From contig NZ_FNGV01000007.1 in assembly GCF_900103215.1 (NCBI RefSeq), positions 1-64,000 on the forward strand: a DNA stretch of 64,000 nucleotides. The letters run 5' to 3'. A model generated the notes under the pieces. The model searched no databases. It was not told the DNA's origin and saw nothing but the letters and a program-made list of their open reading frames with translations. A program made the translations under genes and the position numbers. The first letter of the stretch is position 1, and every line of letters starts with the position of its first letter. Below, piece by piece: positions 54,984 to 62,989 of this stretch. The DNA comes from Kriegella aquimaris (GTDB lineage Bacteria > Bacteroidota > Bacteroidia > Flavobacteriales > Flavobacteriaceae).

Positions 54984-55940
54984 CTAGTTTTGCTCTTCCC
55001 AAATTAGTGCCGCAGCTCCACAGATAGCAGCTGTTTTACCCTCCATTCCCGAAGTAAGTATTTTTACTTTTCCTTTATAGACTTCCAGTAAATAATCTTC
55101 AAAATACGTTTGTAGCGGGTCTAAGATCCATTTGCCGCTATTTACCAAGCCTCCCATCAAGAAGAAAGCTCTTGGTTGTGTGAATGCCGTAAAATTGGCG
55201 AGTGCCAATCCCATAATTTTTGCGGTATAATCAAAGGCTTTAAGGGCTATAGGGTCACCTTCTTCCGCTGCTTTGGTAATGTCTTCACCATGCAGGTCGT
55301 TATAGGCTACGTCTCGAAAACGACTTTCATCCATATATTTGCACAACATATATAATACGGTACGTTTAAGCCCGGTAGCCGAAACGTAGGCTTCCAGTCC
55401 GCCGCGAACGTTAAGACCGGTCAAACGCCCATCCCCCAAAGTCATGTCAATATGACCGAGTTCACCTGCAAATCCGTCGTAGCCCTCTATCAATTTTCCG
55501 TTGGCGACGATGCCCGCACCTAAGCCCGTACCCAAAGTAATGACAATAAAGTCGTTCATATTCTTTGCGTTGCCAAAAAGCATCTCTCCCAATGCAGCGG
55601 CACTGGCATCGTTCATAATGCGCATGGGTACATCGAGGTGTTGTTTAAATTTTTCGAGAACAGGTACGGAACCTTTCCATTTTAAATTTGCGGCATTTTC
55701 AATAGTACCATTTCGGCTAGAAGCATTGGGCGCACCGATGCCACAACCGATAAGATTTACAGGGAAATCCAGCTTAGCTTCGAGTGCTTCGATTTCTGTT
55801 TTTATCCGAATTAAAAAGTCATCGAAATTTTCAAATTCCTGTGTTCTGAAAAATGACTGTTGAAGGCAGTCACCATTTTTGGCTACCAATCCAATTTTTG
55901 TTTTGGTACCACCGATATCAATTCCAGCTACTAAATCCAT
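54984..55940 (-). CDS. ROK-family sugar kinase lacking the zinc cysteines
   Basis: 318 aa. ATP/sugar motifs: GIDIGGTKTKIGLV, catalytic Asp in NDASAAALGE, GTGLGAGIVANGKLIEG, and GELGHID. The ROK zinc motif CxCGxxGCxE is replaced by TGLNVRGGLE, so the structural zinc and at least three Cys are gone. Glucokinase or fructokinase activity is likely but unproved. It is divergent from a Usp gene with one shared operator, which ties a hexose kinase to the stress regulon. Confidence 0.85.
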   Translation of the reverse strand: MDLVAGIDIGGTKTKIGLVAKNGDCLQQSFFRTQEFENFDDFLIRIKTEIEALEAKLDFPVNLIGCGIGAPNASSRNGTIENAANLKWKGSVPVLEKFKQHLDVPMRIMNDASAAALGEMLFGNAKNMNDFIVITLGTGLGAGIVANGKLIEGYDGFAGELGHIDMTLGDGRLTGLNVRGGLEAYVSATGLKRTVLYMLCKYMDESRFRDVAYNDLHGEDITKAAEEGDPIALKAFDYTAKIMGLALANFTAFTQPRAFFLMGGLVNSGKWILDPLQTYFEDYLLEVYKGKVKILTSGMEGKTAAICGAAALIWEEQN

Positions 55941-55972
55941 CGTGCTAATTTATAAAGTATACTTCTGAATTT

Positions 55973-56046
55973 CAATAGTAGCCACTTAATTTTTGTCGGC
56001 GCATGACTATTGTCATTTTTTGCCCGATAATCGATGGGTAGTTTTG
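55973..56046. promoter_or_regulatory. Bidirectional TGAY-N4-RTCA control region of ROK kinase and Usp-pckA
   Basis: Palindrome TGACTATTGTCA at 56004-56015. Rightward TAGTTTTG (56039-56046, 8 of 8) and leftward TACTATTG (plus 55973-55980, 7 of 8) both end 36.5 bp from its centre. One symmetric site thus can serve both genes. The rightward element shows that the Usp start is 56076, not the ATG at 56034. Confidence 0.8.
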
Positions 56047-56075
56047 TAGTGAATCACTTAAAAAACCATAGTGCA

Positions 56076-56861
56076 ATGGACAGAATTTCTACAATACTCG
56101 TACCCTTTGACTTTTCAAATATTGCTAAAAGTGCATTGGAGTACACCGCGGCCTTTGTGGGACGCAATGATGATATAAAAATTGTGCTTGCACATATTTC
56201 AGGGAATAGCAACTTTAGTATTCTTCCTGAAAACTTAAAAAAAATCGAAGAAAAGTACAATTCAAAACTTAAGAATAAATTGGAATGGGTGACACAAAGT
56301 GGCTCTTTGACAGATGCCTTATTGTCCATACAAAAAACAAGACAGGTCGATATGGTCATTATGGGCACTTCGGGTACCCAGAAAGAAGGTGACGCTGAAA
56401 TGACCAATACTTCGAAGTTTGTGTTAGAAGCCGATTGCCCCGTTTTGGTAGTGCCGAACGGCTATAAAGAATTTAAATTAAAGCGAATTGCCTTGGTCTT
56501 GGGTAATGAAGAGATAGAAGACACCCACGTTTTGGGTAGACTATTACAGGTGGCCCGAAGGTTCAATGCCCAAGTGCATGTAGTAACTGTTGAAAATAAA
56601 CCTGGTAACTACGGCTACTCAAAAGAAGAGGAAAAGAACGAGAATGCGGTAGAATATTATCTAGAAAGTTTTTATGCCGAGCGTGTTTTTATAAAGAATA
56701 AAGATGTTGTCGAAGGTATATTGGATTATGCCACCAAAAAAGAACTTGATCTTATAACCATATTGCCAAGAAATCACAGCAAGCGAAGCGAACCTTCTGA
56801 AGGTCAACTTACACAATTGTTGACTGTGCATTCACAAGTGCCCTTGCTGGCCATAGATTAA
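56076..56861 (+). CDS. Universal stress protein, two domains, ATP motif lost
   Basis: 262 aa from the ATG at 56076 (MDRISTILVPFDFS). An upstream ATG at 56034 precedes the -7 element and is rejected. The motif in domain 1 reads GTSGTQKEGDAEMTN, so the terminal G(S/T) is missing and ATP binding is doubtful. It precedes pckA by 29 bp and is probably co-transcribed with it, giving PEPCK access to the stress promoter. Confidence 0.88.
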   Translation: MDRISTILVPFDFSNIAKSALEYTAAFVGRNDDIKIVLAHISGNSNFSILPENLKKIEEKYNSKLKNKLEWVTQSGSLTDALLSIQKTRQVDMVIMGTSGTQKEGDAEMTNTSKFVLEADCPVLVVPNGYKEFKLKRIALVLGNEEIEDTHVLGRLLQVARRFNAQVHVVTVENKPGNYGYSKEEEKNENAVEYYLESFYAERVFIKNKDVVEGILDYATKKELDLITILPRNHSKRSEPSEGQLTQLLTVHSQVPLLAID

Positions 56862-56890
56862 AATTTTATAAACCTTTCAAACTAAAAATT

Positions 56891-58525
56891 ATGGACGAAA
56901 CACTATCGAAAACCTCAAACAAGAATCTTCAGAAATACGGATTGGAAAAGGTCAATGCCCATTGGAACCTTGATGGAGAGACACTTCAGGAATTGACCGT
57001 TGCAAAAGGCATGGGTACAGAAACAGTGAATGGTACACTCTGCGTAAATACAGGTAAATTTACAGGAAGGTCACCCAAAGACCGTTTTTTGGTAAAAGAC
57101 GATTACACCAGTGATAAAGTTTGGTGGGGCCGTGTAAATAAGCCGATAGCACCCGAAAATTTCGACAAGCTCTACAATGAAGTCGCAAAATATCTATCGG
57201 GAAAGGAAGTTTATATACGTGATGCGTATGTATGTGCCGATCCCAAATACCGTATGAACGTGCGTACGATTACCGAATATCCATGGTCAAATTATTTTGT
57301 AAAAAACATGTTTCTTCGGTTGAAAGATGATGAACTTGAAAATTTCGAGGAGGATTGGCTAGTGCTTTGTGCACCGGGCTATGAGGCTAAGGAACCCAAA
57401 TCTTTCGGTATCGGAAGCGGTAATTTTTCCATTATCAATTTTACAAAGAAAATAGCATTGGTAGCGGGATCGGCCTATACCGGTGAGATAAAAAAGGGTA
57501 TTTTTTCTGCCTTGAACCTAATTTTGCCAACAGAAAACAATGTGCTTCCGATGCATTGTTCTGCCAATGTGGGGGAAGAAGGAGATACCGCTATTTTCTT
57601 TGGGCTATCGGGAACAGGAAAGACGACGCTGTCGGCCGACCCCGAACGAAGATTAATCGGTGACGACGAGCATGGTTGGGCAGCTGACAATACCATTTTT
57701 AATTTTGAAGGAGGTTGTTATGCCAAGGTTATCGATCTTACCGAAGAGAAGGAGCCAGACATTTTTAGGGCTATCCGTCCTGGTGCACTTTTGGAGAATG
57801 TTGTTTTTAAGGAAGGTACAAAAGAGGTAGACTATTCCGATTTTTCGATAACACAGAACACCCGAGTGAGTTATCCTATCGAGCATATCGACAATATTCA
57901 GATACCCTCTTTTGCCAAAAATCCGAAGAATATTTTCTTTTTGACTTGCGATGCCTTCGGAGTTTTACCGCCTGTATCGAAATTAACACCTGGTCAAGCA
58001 GCCTATCACTTTATTTCGGGCTATACCGCAAAAGTTGCTGGAACCGAAGCAGGAATAAATGAACCCGTTCCGTCGTTCTCGGCCTGTTTTGGGGAGCCTT
58101 TTATGCCGTTACACCCAACTGTATATGCAGAAATGCTTAGCAAAAAAATGACCGAAGCCGGTGTTAATGTTTGGTTGATCAATACCGGGTGGACGGGCGG
58201 ACCTTACGGCGTTGGATCCCGAATCAAGTTGAAATATACCAGGGCGATGATTTCCGCGATTCTAAAAGGAGAACTTGAGAAAGTCGATTATGACCAGCAT
58301 CCTATTTTTGGGTTGCACATGCCGAAATATTGCCAAGCGGTGCCCACTGAATTATTAGATCCCATGAATACATGGTTGCAAAAAGGAGCTTATGTGAGCA
58401 AAGCCATACAACTAGCGCATTCTTTCCATTTAAACTTTGACAAATTTGCCAATCAGGCTTCAGAAGAAATTCTGAATGGAGGGCCTTTAATAGATACCCA
58501 CCACGCATTGGCCGATCATATTTAG
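56891..58525 (+). CDS. pckA: Phosphoenolpyruvate carboxykinase (ATP)
   Basis: 544 aa, normal for ATP-PEPCK. Kinase-1a P-loop GLSGTGKTTLSADP (238-251), kinase-2 LIGDDEHGW, oxaloacetate site RSPKDRF, and GYTAKVAGTE. It interconverts oxaloacetate and PEP. In a stress context with Pta-AckA it could run in the ATP-forming, CO2-fixing direction towards succinate as in fermenting Bacteroidota; this is inference. A strong terminator follows. Confidence 0.96.
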   Translation: MDETLSKTSNKNLQKYGLEKVNAHWNLDGETLQELTVAKGMGTETVNGTLCVNTGKFTGRSPKDRFLVKDDYTSDKVWWGRVNKPIAPENFDKLYNEVAKYLSGKEVYIRDAYVCADPKYRMNVRTITEYPWSNYFVKNMFLRLKDDELENFEEDWLVLCAPGYEAKEPKSFGIGSGNFSIINFTKKIALVAGSAYTGEIKKGIFSALNLILPTENNVLPMHCSANVGEEGDTAIFFGLSGTGKTTLSADPERRLIGDDEHGWAADNTIFNFEGGCYAKVIDLTEEKEPDIFRAIRPGALLENVVFKEGTKEVDYSDFSITQNTRVSYPIEHIDNIQIPSFAKNPKNIFFLTCDAFGVLPPVSKLTPGQAAYHFISGYTAKVAGTEAGINEPVPSFSACFGEPFMPLHPTVYAEMLSKKMTEAGVNVWLINTGWTGGPYGVGSRIKLKYTRAMISAILKGELEKVDYDQHPIFGLHMPKYCQAVPTELLDPMNTWLQKGAYVSKAIQLAHSFHLNFDKFANQASEEILNGGPLIDTHHALADHI

Positions 58526-58540
58526 ATAGCTTGTCTATTA

Positions 58541-58579
58541 AAACCCGACACCGTTAACCGAAGCGGTGTCGGGTTTTTT
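58541..58579 (+). terminator. Strong intrinsic terminator after pckA
   Basis: AACCCGACACCG (58542-58553) pairs with CGGTGTCGGGTT (58564-58575), 12 bp, loop 10 nt, followed by TTTT. It lies 16 bp after the pckA stop, closing the Usp-pckA transcript. Confidence 0.93.
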
Positions 58580-58711
58580 CTACCTAGCTAGTAAACACAT
58601 GCAATTAAGACATTTGTTTGGCACCTTTATTTTTTCATCTTGAATGTATTAATGAAATCTTGCCGCTGTTCAACCCAGTATGAAAGAAGAATATTGTCTT
58701 AAAAGTTCATA

Positions 58712-60040
58712 TCAAGATTGTACCATTGAAAAGGGTTGCCCTGTGCTTTGAAGTGCGGCAAACCAAAATTCACCCGCCAAATCTATTTTCTTTCTTTGGT
58801 GCACGACTTTAGATATAGGTAGGTGCACAAATTGATTGTTGACCATGCCTACTACAAATTTGGTCTTTCCGGCCATTGCGCCATGTACTGCGTGGTATGC
58901 CAGTCTATTGCAGAAAACACTGTCGCTCGCATTGGCAGGGGCACTTCTGATAATATAACTAGGGTCAATGTATTTGATGGTCGTCTTGATAGATTGGGAA
59001 TCGAAATACTCCTTAATTTTATCCTTTAACAATAATCCGATATCCCTATGTTGCACATTTCCCGAGGCATCTGTTATTTGTTTTTCCTTTTCGAACAAAT
59101 GTTGGCCAGCTCCCTCGGCAACAACGATGACCGCATGGTTTTTGAGTTCTAAACGTTTTTTTAAAGCTTCAAAAAAGCCGTTGGGTCCATAGAGGTCGAA
59201 AGCCATTTCGGGTACCAGAACAAAGTTGACAACTGGCATCGCTATAGCGGCCGAAGCTGCGATAAATCCGCTATCCCTTCCCATTAATTTTACAATCGAC
59301 ACCCCATTGTATGCCCCGGTTGCTTCGTTGTGTGCGTCTCTTATAATAGGTGCGGCGGTATCGAATGCCGTCTCAAATCCGAAAGATTTATCAATAAGGT
59401 CAATGTCGTTGTCGATGGTCTTCGGTATTCCGATCACCGAAATCGGCAGTTGTCGTTTTTCGATTTCATCGCCAATCGCGTTGGCCCCCTTTAGCGTGCC
59501 ATCTCCGCCTATGGCAAACAACAAATCTATTTTGTTGTTTTCAAGCATATCGACCATTTCCGAGACTGGTTGTGCCCCTCTGGAAGAACCTAACATGGTT
59601 CCACCGAACTCGTGAATATCGTTTACCATATCAGGCGTAAGTTCTTTAAGGCTATGGTTGCTCGTAGGTGATAGTCCTTCATATCCGAAGGGTATTCCAA
59701 TAATTCTTTTGATTCCATAAAAATAGTGTAATGCCATCACAAGACTGCGTATTACATTATTGATACCCGGACAAAGACCTCCACAGGTTACAATGGCTGC
59801 CGTAGTATTTTCAGGTCTAAAAAATATGCGTTCACGGGGACCTGCCTTCTCAAGACAAACGGGTGCTTCGTTATTTTGCAGGCATGTATTGAAACCTTGT
59901 AATGTAACATCGCTTAATATTCTATCTTTTTCCTCGATAAATTTGTAAATGCTATCACCGGTCATTTGGTCTAGGTGAATGGGGGAAGGAATCGTAGCGG
60001 TACCGATTGTTTGTATGTTAAAATTATTGTCCTTGGCCAT
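58712..60040 (-). CDS. pfkA: 6-phosphofructokinase, plant-like/group X type
   Basis: 442 aa, longer than E. coli PfkA (320). Motifs GGDGTLKGA (178-186) and PKTIDND (206-212). GGDG with PKTIDND is typical of ATP-dependent plant-type PFKs, whereas GGDD with PKTIDND marks PPi-dependent ones; ATP use is therefore likely. It phosphorylates fructose-6-P. It converges with pckA. No island operator lies at the expected place upstream, despite the close context with the regulon. Confidence 0.88.
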   Translation of the reverse strand: MAKDNNFNIQTIGTATIPSPIHLDQMTGDSIYKFIEEKDRILSDVTLQGFNTCLQNNEAPVCLEKAGPRERIFFRPENTTAAIVTCGGLCPGINNVIRSLVMALHYFYGIKRIIGIPFGYEGLSPTSNHSLKELTPDMVNDIHEFGGTMLGSSRGAQPVSEMVDMLENNKIDLLFAIGGDGTLKGANAIGDEIEKRQLPISVIGIPKTIDNDIDLIDKSFGFETAFDTAAPIIRDAHNEATGAYNGVSIVKLMGRDSGFIAASAAIAMPVVNFVLVPEMAFDLYGPNGFFEALKKRLELKNHAVIVVAEGAGQHLFEKEKQITDASGNVQHRDIGLLLKDKIKEYFDSQSIKTTIKYIDPSYIIRSAPANASDSVFCNRLAYHAVHGAMAGKTKFVVGMVNNQFVHLPISKVVHQRKKIDLAGEFWFAALQSTGQPFSMVQS

Positions 60041-60189
60041 ATCTTATAGGATTTAAAGTTTGTCTTGTTCGGAAATCAGTGAAAAGAACGTTTAGGTTAT
60101 TTTTTTGACATCATTATTCTTAATGCAGATAGCCTCAATTTGCTATTATCGCAAACTTTATCGTCACTCGATAAAAAATAGACCTTACA

Positions 60190-60232
60190 TGACAAATATC
60201 ATACTAAAAGCTTGAAATCGAAAGTACTTTTG
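60190..60232 (+). promoter_or_regulatory. TGAY-N4-RTCA operator and promoter of helical paralogue 3
   Basis: Palindrome TGACAAATATCA at 60190-60201. The -7 element TACTTTTG (60225-60232, 8 of 8) ends 36.5 bp from the centre. ATG at 60270. Confidence 0.8.
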
Positions 60233-60269
60233 GGAACAAAGGATAGTTTGAATTAAAAATAAACAAGCC

Positions 60270-60707
60270 ATGGAAAGTTTTAGAAGTAGGCCAAAAAGTG
60301 ATTACATTCAAAACAGTCAATGGCAAGAATTGTATATTTTGACCGAACATTGGAAGTCAGATCTTTTGTTCTATAAAGATGACCTTAAATTTCTCCGTCA
60401 TTTGGTAGATAAGTATTTCATGTGGATCAAGAACCAAGACAATTTGGATGGCGTGCGCAGTGTAGGGGAAGCTATTTTGAAAGCGAGCAGGGAATGCGAT
60501 GAGTTATTGGTGAGGGTAGACCAACATCTATCCCATTTGGCAAACAGTACGGAAGACGATTCGAAAGGTTTTAGAAAGGAACATGAGGAACTAGAAGATG
60601 AAATAGCGGAATTCGTTAAAGAGGTAAGGGAGAATAGAAGTCAGCTTTTCAAAATTACGGAATACGTGATGGACAATGAAGAACTACAAGATCATTTGGA
60701 GGAATGA
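60270..60707 (+). CDS. Unrecognised helical protein, paralogue 3 of 3
   Basis: 145 aa. The shared pattern reads TEHWKSDLLFYKDDLKFLRHLV then DKY. A long charged helix follows (EHEELEDEIAEFVKEVRENRSQ), and the C-terminus is acidic (EELQDHLEE), unlike the basic ends of the other two. No domain is recognised. It has the clearest island promoter of the three. A possible 52-aa membrane protein begins in its ATGA stop overlap. Confidence 0.78.
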   Translation: MESFRSRPKSDYIQNSQWQELYILTEHWKSDLLFYKDDLKFLRHLVDKYFMWIKNQDNLDGVRSVGEAILKASRECDELLVRVDQHLSHLANSTEDDSKGFRKEHEELEDEIAEFVKEVRENRSQLFKITEYVMDNEELQDHLEE

Positions 60708-60862
60708 AATACCGAAAGGTTGGATTATACTATGGGAGCAAATACGTGGTAGCCGTTTATATTATGGGAATCAATGTGTTTTTTCGAATGATAATATATG
60801 TTTTGGCTTTAGTAAAACAAGGCTTCAACGGTAATCTTGCTGATAGGAAAGTTAAGGCGTAA
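60704..60862 (+). CDS. Possible 52-aa membrane protein overlapping paralogue 3
   Basis: The ATG at 60704 overlaps the TGA stop of the preceding gene (ATGA). It reads MKYRKVGLYYGSKYVVAVY... with one hydrophobic stretch (about 14-38) and a polar, basic tail. The start overlap and membrane-like composition favour a real gene, but the sequence is short and no family is recognised; chance is not excluded. Confidence 0.35.
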   Translation: MKYRKVGLYYGSKYVVAVYIMGINVFFRMIIYVLALVKQGFNGNLADRKVKA

Positions 60863-60951
60863 GCCTATAGAAATTAGAATTATTAATAAAAATCCATATT
60901 GGCTTAGTCTTAATGGTAATTTTCTCCCGTACCAACAAAAAAATAATTATT

Positions 60952-61356
60952 ATGAAACCAAAAGAGAGAATAGTAAATGAACTTTACCAAAGCCTGGGCA
61001 AGTTGTTTTATGCAATCGCCATGGCGGACAAAAATGTGAGGCCGATCGAAGTGGAGGAATTGAATAAAAATGTGCATACGTTTTGGCTTTCCATCGATGA
61101 AGTCGAAGACGAGTATGGTACCGATGCCGCACATCAGATTGCCATTGTTTTTGATTGGTTACAGCAAGAAAATAAGGAAGGTCAACAGTATTTTGATGAA
61201 TTCGTTGACTTTTATAAAGAACATCCCCAAAAGTTCAACGATGAAATCAAAAAGCTTATTATGAAAACCGCATACGACATTGCATTGTCATTCTGGGGTG
61301 CTAATAAATCGGAATTGATTCTTCTGACTAAGCTTCGGATGCTTTTGAAAATTTAA
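60952..61356 (+). CDS. Helical protein, TerB-like
   Basis: 134 aa from ATG 60952 (MKPKERIVNELYQSLGKLFYAIAMADKNVRPIE); the longer frame from GTG-like codons at 60913 is less likely. The first 40 residues match the start of TerB/DjlA-type helical domains (LxxxAxADxxVxxxE), after which the protein remains helical and acidic. Possible metal binding by the acidic residues is inferred. It stands between the helical paralogue 3 and the HMA-cytochrome genes, separated by about 90 bp from the latter. No island operator seen upstream. Confidence 0.6.
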   Translation: MKPKERIVNELYQSLGKLFYAIAMADKNVRPIEVEELNKNVHTFWLSIDEVEDEYGTDAAHQIAIVFDWLQQENKEGQQYFDEFVDFYKEHPQKFNDEIKKLIMKTAYDIALSFWGANKSELILLTKLRMLLKI

Positions 61357-61389
61357 AAAGATATCAAAATATATTAATTTTTTGGCTAT

Positions 61390-61434
61390 TGTAACATCGG
61401 TTACAGTAGCTTATTGAACAAGGTTGTAATTTTA
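61390..61434 (+). promoter_or_regulatory. Second-type Crp/Fnr site upstream of the HMA-cytochrome genes
   Basis: TGTAAC-ATCG-GTTACA (61390-61405) is a perfect inverted repeat with 4-nt centre. TAATTTTA (61427-61434, 7 of 8 to TAnnTTTG) ends 36.5 bp from its centre, the same geometry as the TGAY-N4-RTCA sites. The core GTAAC-N4-GTTAC resembles motifs reported for HcpR-type nitrosative regulators in some anaerobes, so a different Crp/Fnr protein may bind here. Confidence 0.6.
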
Positions 61435-61458
61435 AATCGACAATATAGAAACTGCACA

Positions 61459-61734
61459 ATGAAAACTTCAATTATCGTACAAAACTTGAGGTGTCGCGAA
61501 TGCGCAAAGACCATTATCGCTAAATTATCGGAACTTCCTACAATTTCAAATCTTGCTGTAGATGTCGAGTTGGCCAGGGTTTCCTTTGTTTATGAGAATT
61601 TTAATGACGCTTTGGTCGTTAAGGAAAAGCTTAGGGAAATGGGCTACCCTTCCATACATTATAAAAGTTCCATCCCCAATAAAACATTTTCATTTGAAGG
61701 GGGAGGAGCGGTCTTAAAACTATTGAAGACATGA
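61459..61734 (+). CDS. Heavy-metal-associated (HMA) domain protein
   Basis: 91 aa from ATG 61459. A ferredoxin-like HMA fold is suggested by IIVQNLRCRECAKTIIAKLSELPTISNLAVDVELARVSFVY, with the metal pair Cys-x2-Cys in RCREC. Residues after 65 are an extra tail rich in Ser, Gly and hydrophobics. It could be a copper or other thiophilic metal carrier, although the MxCxxC methionine is absent. Its stop overlaps the start of the next gene by ATGA. Confidence 0.78.
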   Translation: MKTSIIVQNLRCRECAKTIIAKLSELPTISNLAVDVELARVSFVYENFNDALVVKEKLREMGYPSIHYKSSIPNKTFSFEGGGAVLKLLKT

Positions 61735-62720
61735 AATTACTAACCTATTTAGTTCTGGTATTCATATTTGTAGGCTGTAAAGACGGTAAGCAAACTGAAA
61801 AAGAGGCCATAGATAAGACATTTGATAATCATACGACAGAAGTTACGAAATCGCATCCTGGAAAGAAATTTTTGGAAAACGAATGTTATATATGTCATAA
61901 CCCGAAGACTTCCCAAGCTAGTATGGTTGCTCCGCCTATGATGGCTATCAAGCAGCACTATATAGATTCAAGCACTACAAAGGAAGCTTTTACCGAAGAT
62001 TTGATTCGCTGGGTGAACGATCCCGAAACAAAAACAAGAATGCCAGGAGCCCATAAAAGGTTTGGAGCCATGCCTTATTTACCCTACCCGGATGAGACTT
62101 TGAGACAAGTGGCCGATTACATTTATGATAATGATCTTGAAAAACCAGATTGGTTGGATGCTCATTTTCAGAAAGCCCATAGGAAAGGAAAAGGATTGGC
62201 CGGTTGTGAGTGTATGTTATTTGAAGACGATCAAACCGACTATACCGATATAGGAATGGAATATGCCTTGGCCGCCAAAACGGCATTGGGCAAAAACTTA
62301 GTGAAAGCCATACAGGAAAGCGGAACAGTAGGGGCTGTGTCATTTTGTAATGTAGAAGCGCTCAAATTGACGGATAGTATTTCGGTAATGAAAAATGCCA
62401 TTATAAAAAGAGTTTCCGATAAGCCCAGAAATCCAAATAACAGTGCCAATACGGAAGAATTGGGATATATTGAACTATTTAAGCGAATGGTGGCATCTGG
62501 GGAGGATGTAAAACCTATTGTAAATGTAGCGAACGGAGAAGTTGATTTTTATTACCCCATTACCACCAACGCCATGTGCCTACAATGTCACGGAAAGCCT
62601 GAAAAGCAAATTGAGATTGAGACTTTGGCCATGTTAAAAAAGCGATATCCCGAAGATATGGCGGTCGGATATGATGTTAATGAGGTACGCGGTATTTGGG
62701 CCATTAAATTTGACGAATGA
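61731..62720 (+). CDS. Lipoprotein cytochrome c fused to a DUF3365-type heme domain
   Basis: 329 aa. Lipobox FIFVGC (Cys16). Residues about 42-140 form a class I cytochrome c with heme motif CYICH (52-56) and distal Met in the KTRMPGAHKRFGAMP region. Residues about 160-325 match the Tll0287/DUF3365 domain with a second heme motif CLQCH near 284-288. A GCECM segment between the two adds two cysteines. It is anchored in the membrane facing the periplasm, probably a redox sensor or electron-transfer protein. It is translationally coupled to the HMA gene. Confidence 0.85.
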   Translation: MKLLTYLVLVFIFVGCKDGKQTEKEAIDKTFDNHTTEVTKSHPGKKFLENECYICHNPKTSQASMVAPPMMAIKQHYIDSSTTKEAFTEDLIRWVNDPETKTRMPGAHKRFGAMPYLPYPDETLRQVADYIYDNDLEKPDWLDAHFQKAHRKGKGLAGCECMLFEDDQTDYTDIGMEYALAAKTALGKNLVKAIQESGTVGAVSFCNVEALKLTDSISVMKNAIIKRVSDKPRNPNNSANTEELGYIELFKRMVASGEDVKPIVNVANGEVDFYYPITTNAMCLQCHGKPEKQIEIETLAMLKKRYPEDMAVGYDVNEVRGIWAIKFDE

Positions 62721-62854
62721 TCACCCCTCTAAAACAGAAAATAATAGAGAATTTGAAGTCAGCTTTCATTTTAATATTATAGGAATTAAAAATTAAATGA
62801 ATAGTATTATGCTTGTATGATAAAACATATAATTAACCTTTAGACCTTTTAAAA

Positions 62855-62989
62855 ATGAATAGTAAAATGATTATTCCTTTAGTTTCGTGGGAAAGTGGAA
62901 CGATAATAATTGGAGTTTTTGTAGTAGTTTGTATAGTACTCGTGGGAATCGTTGTTGCGATGATATCGGGCGGAAAGAAAAAAGAATGA
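62855..62989 (+). CDS. 44-aa single-pass membrane protein
   Basis: ATG 62855 to TGA 62989. It has one membrane helix (about 15-37, GTIIIGVFVVVCIVLVGIVV) and a basic end GGKKKE. The last codons overlap the ATG of the following DUF6132-type gene by ATGA. Small membrane proteins of this kind accompany DUF6132 and rhodanese/redox genes in Bacteroidota. Function unknown. Confidence 0.6.
   Translation: MNSKMIIPLVSWESGTIIIGVFVVVCIVLVGIVVAMISGGKKKE

Noticed and set aside
60041-60189. A regulon promoter for pfkA using the 60190 palindrome on the minus strand
   Set aside because: The predicted position (60159-60166) reads TGACGATA on the minus strand, with no resemblance to TAnnTTTG. CAAACTTTA nearby is 7 bp off the common distance.
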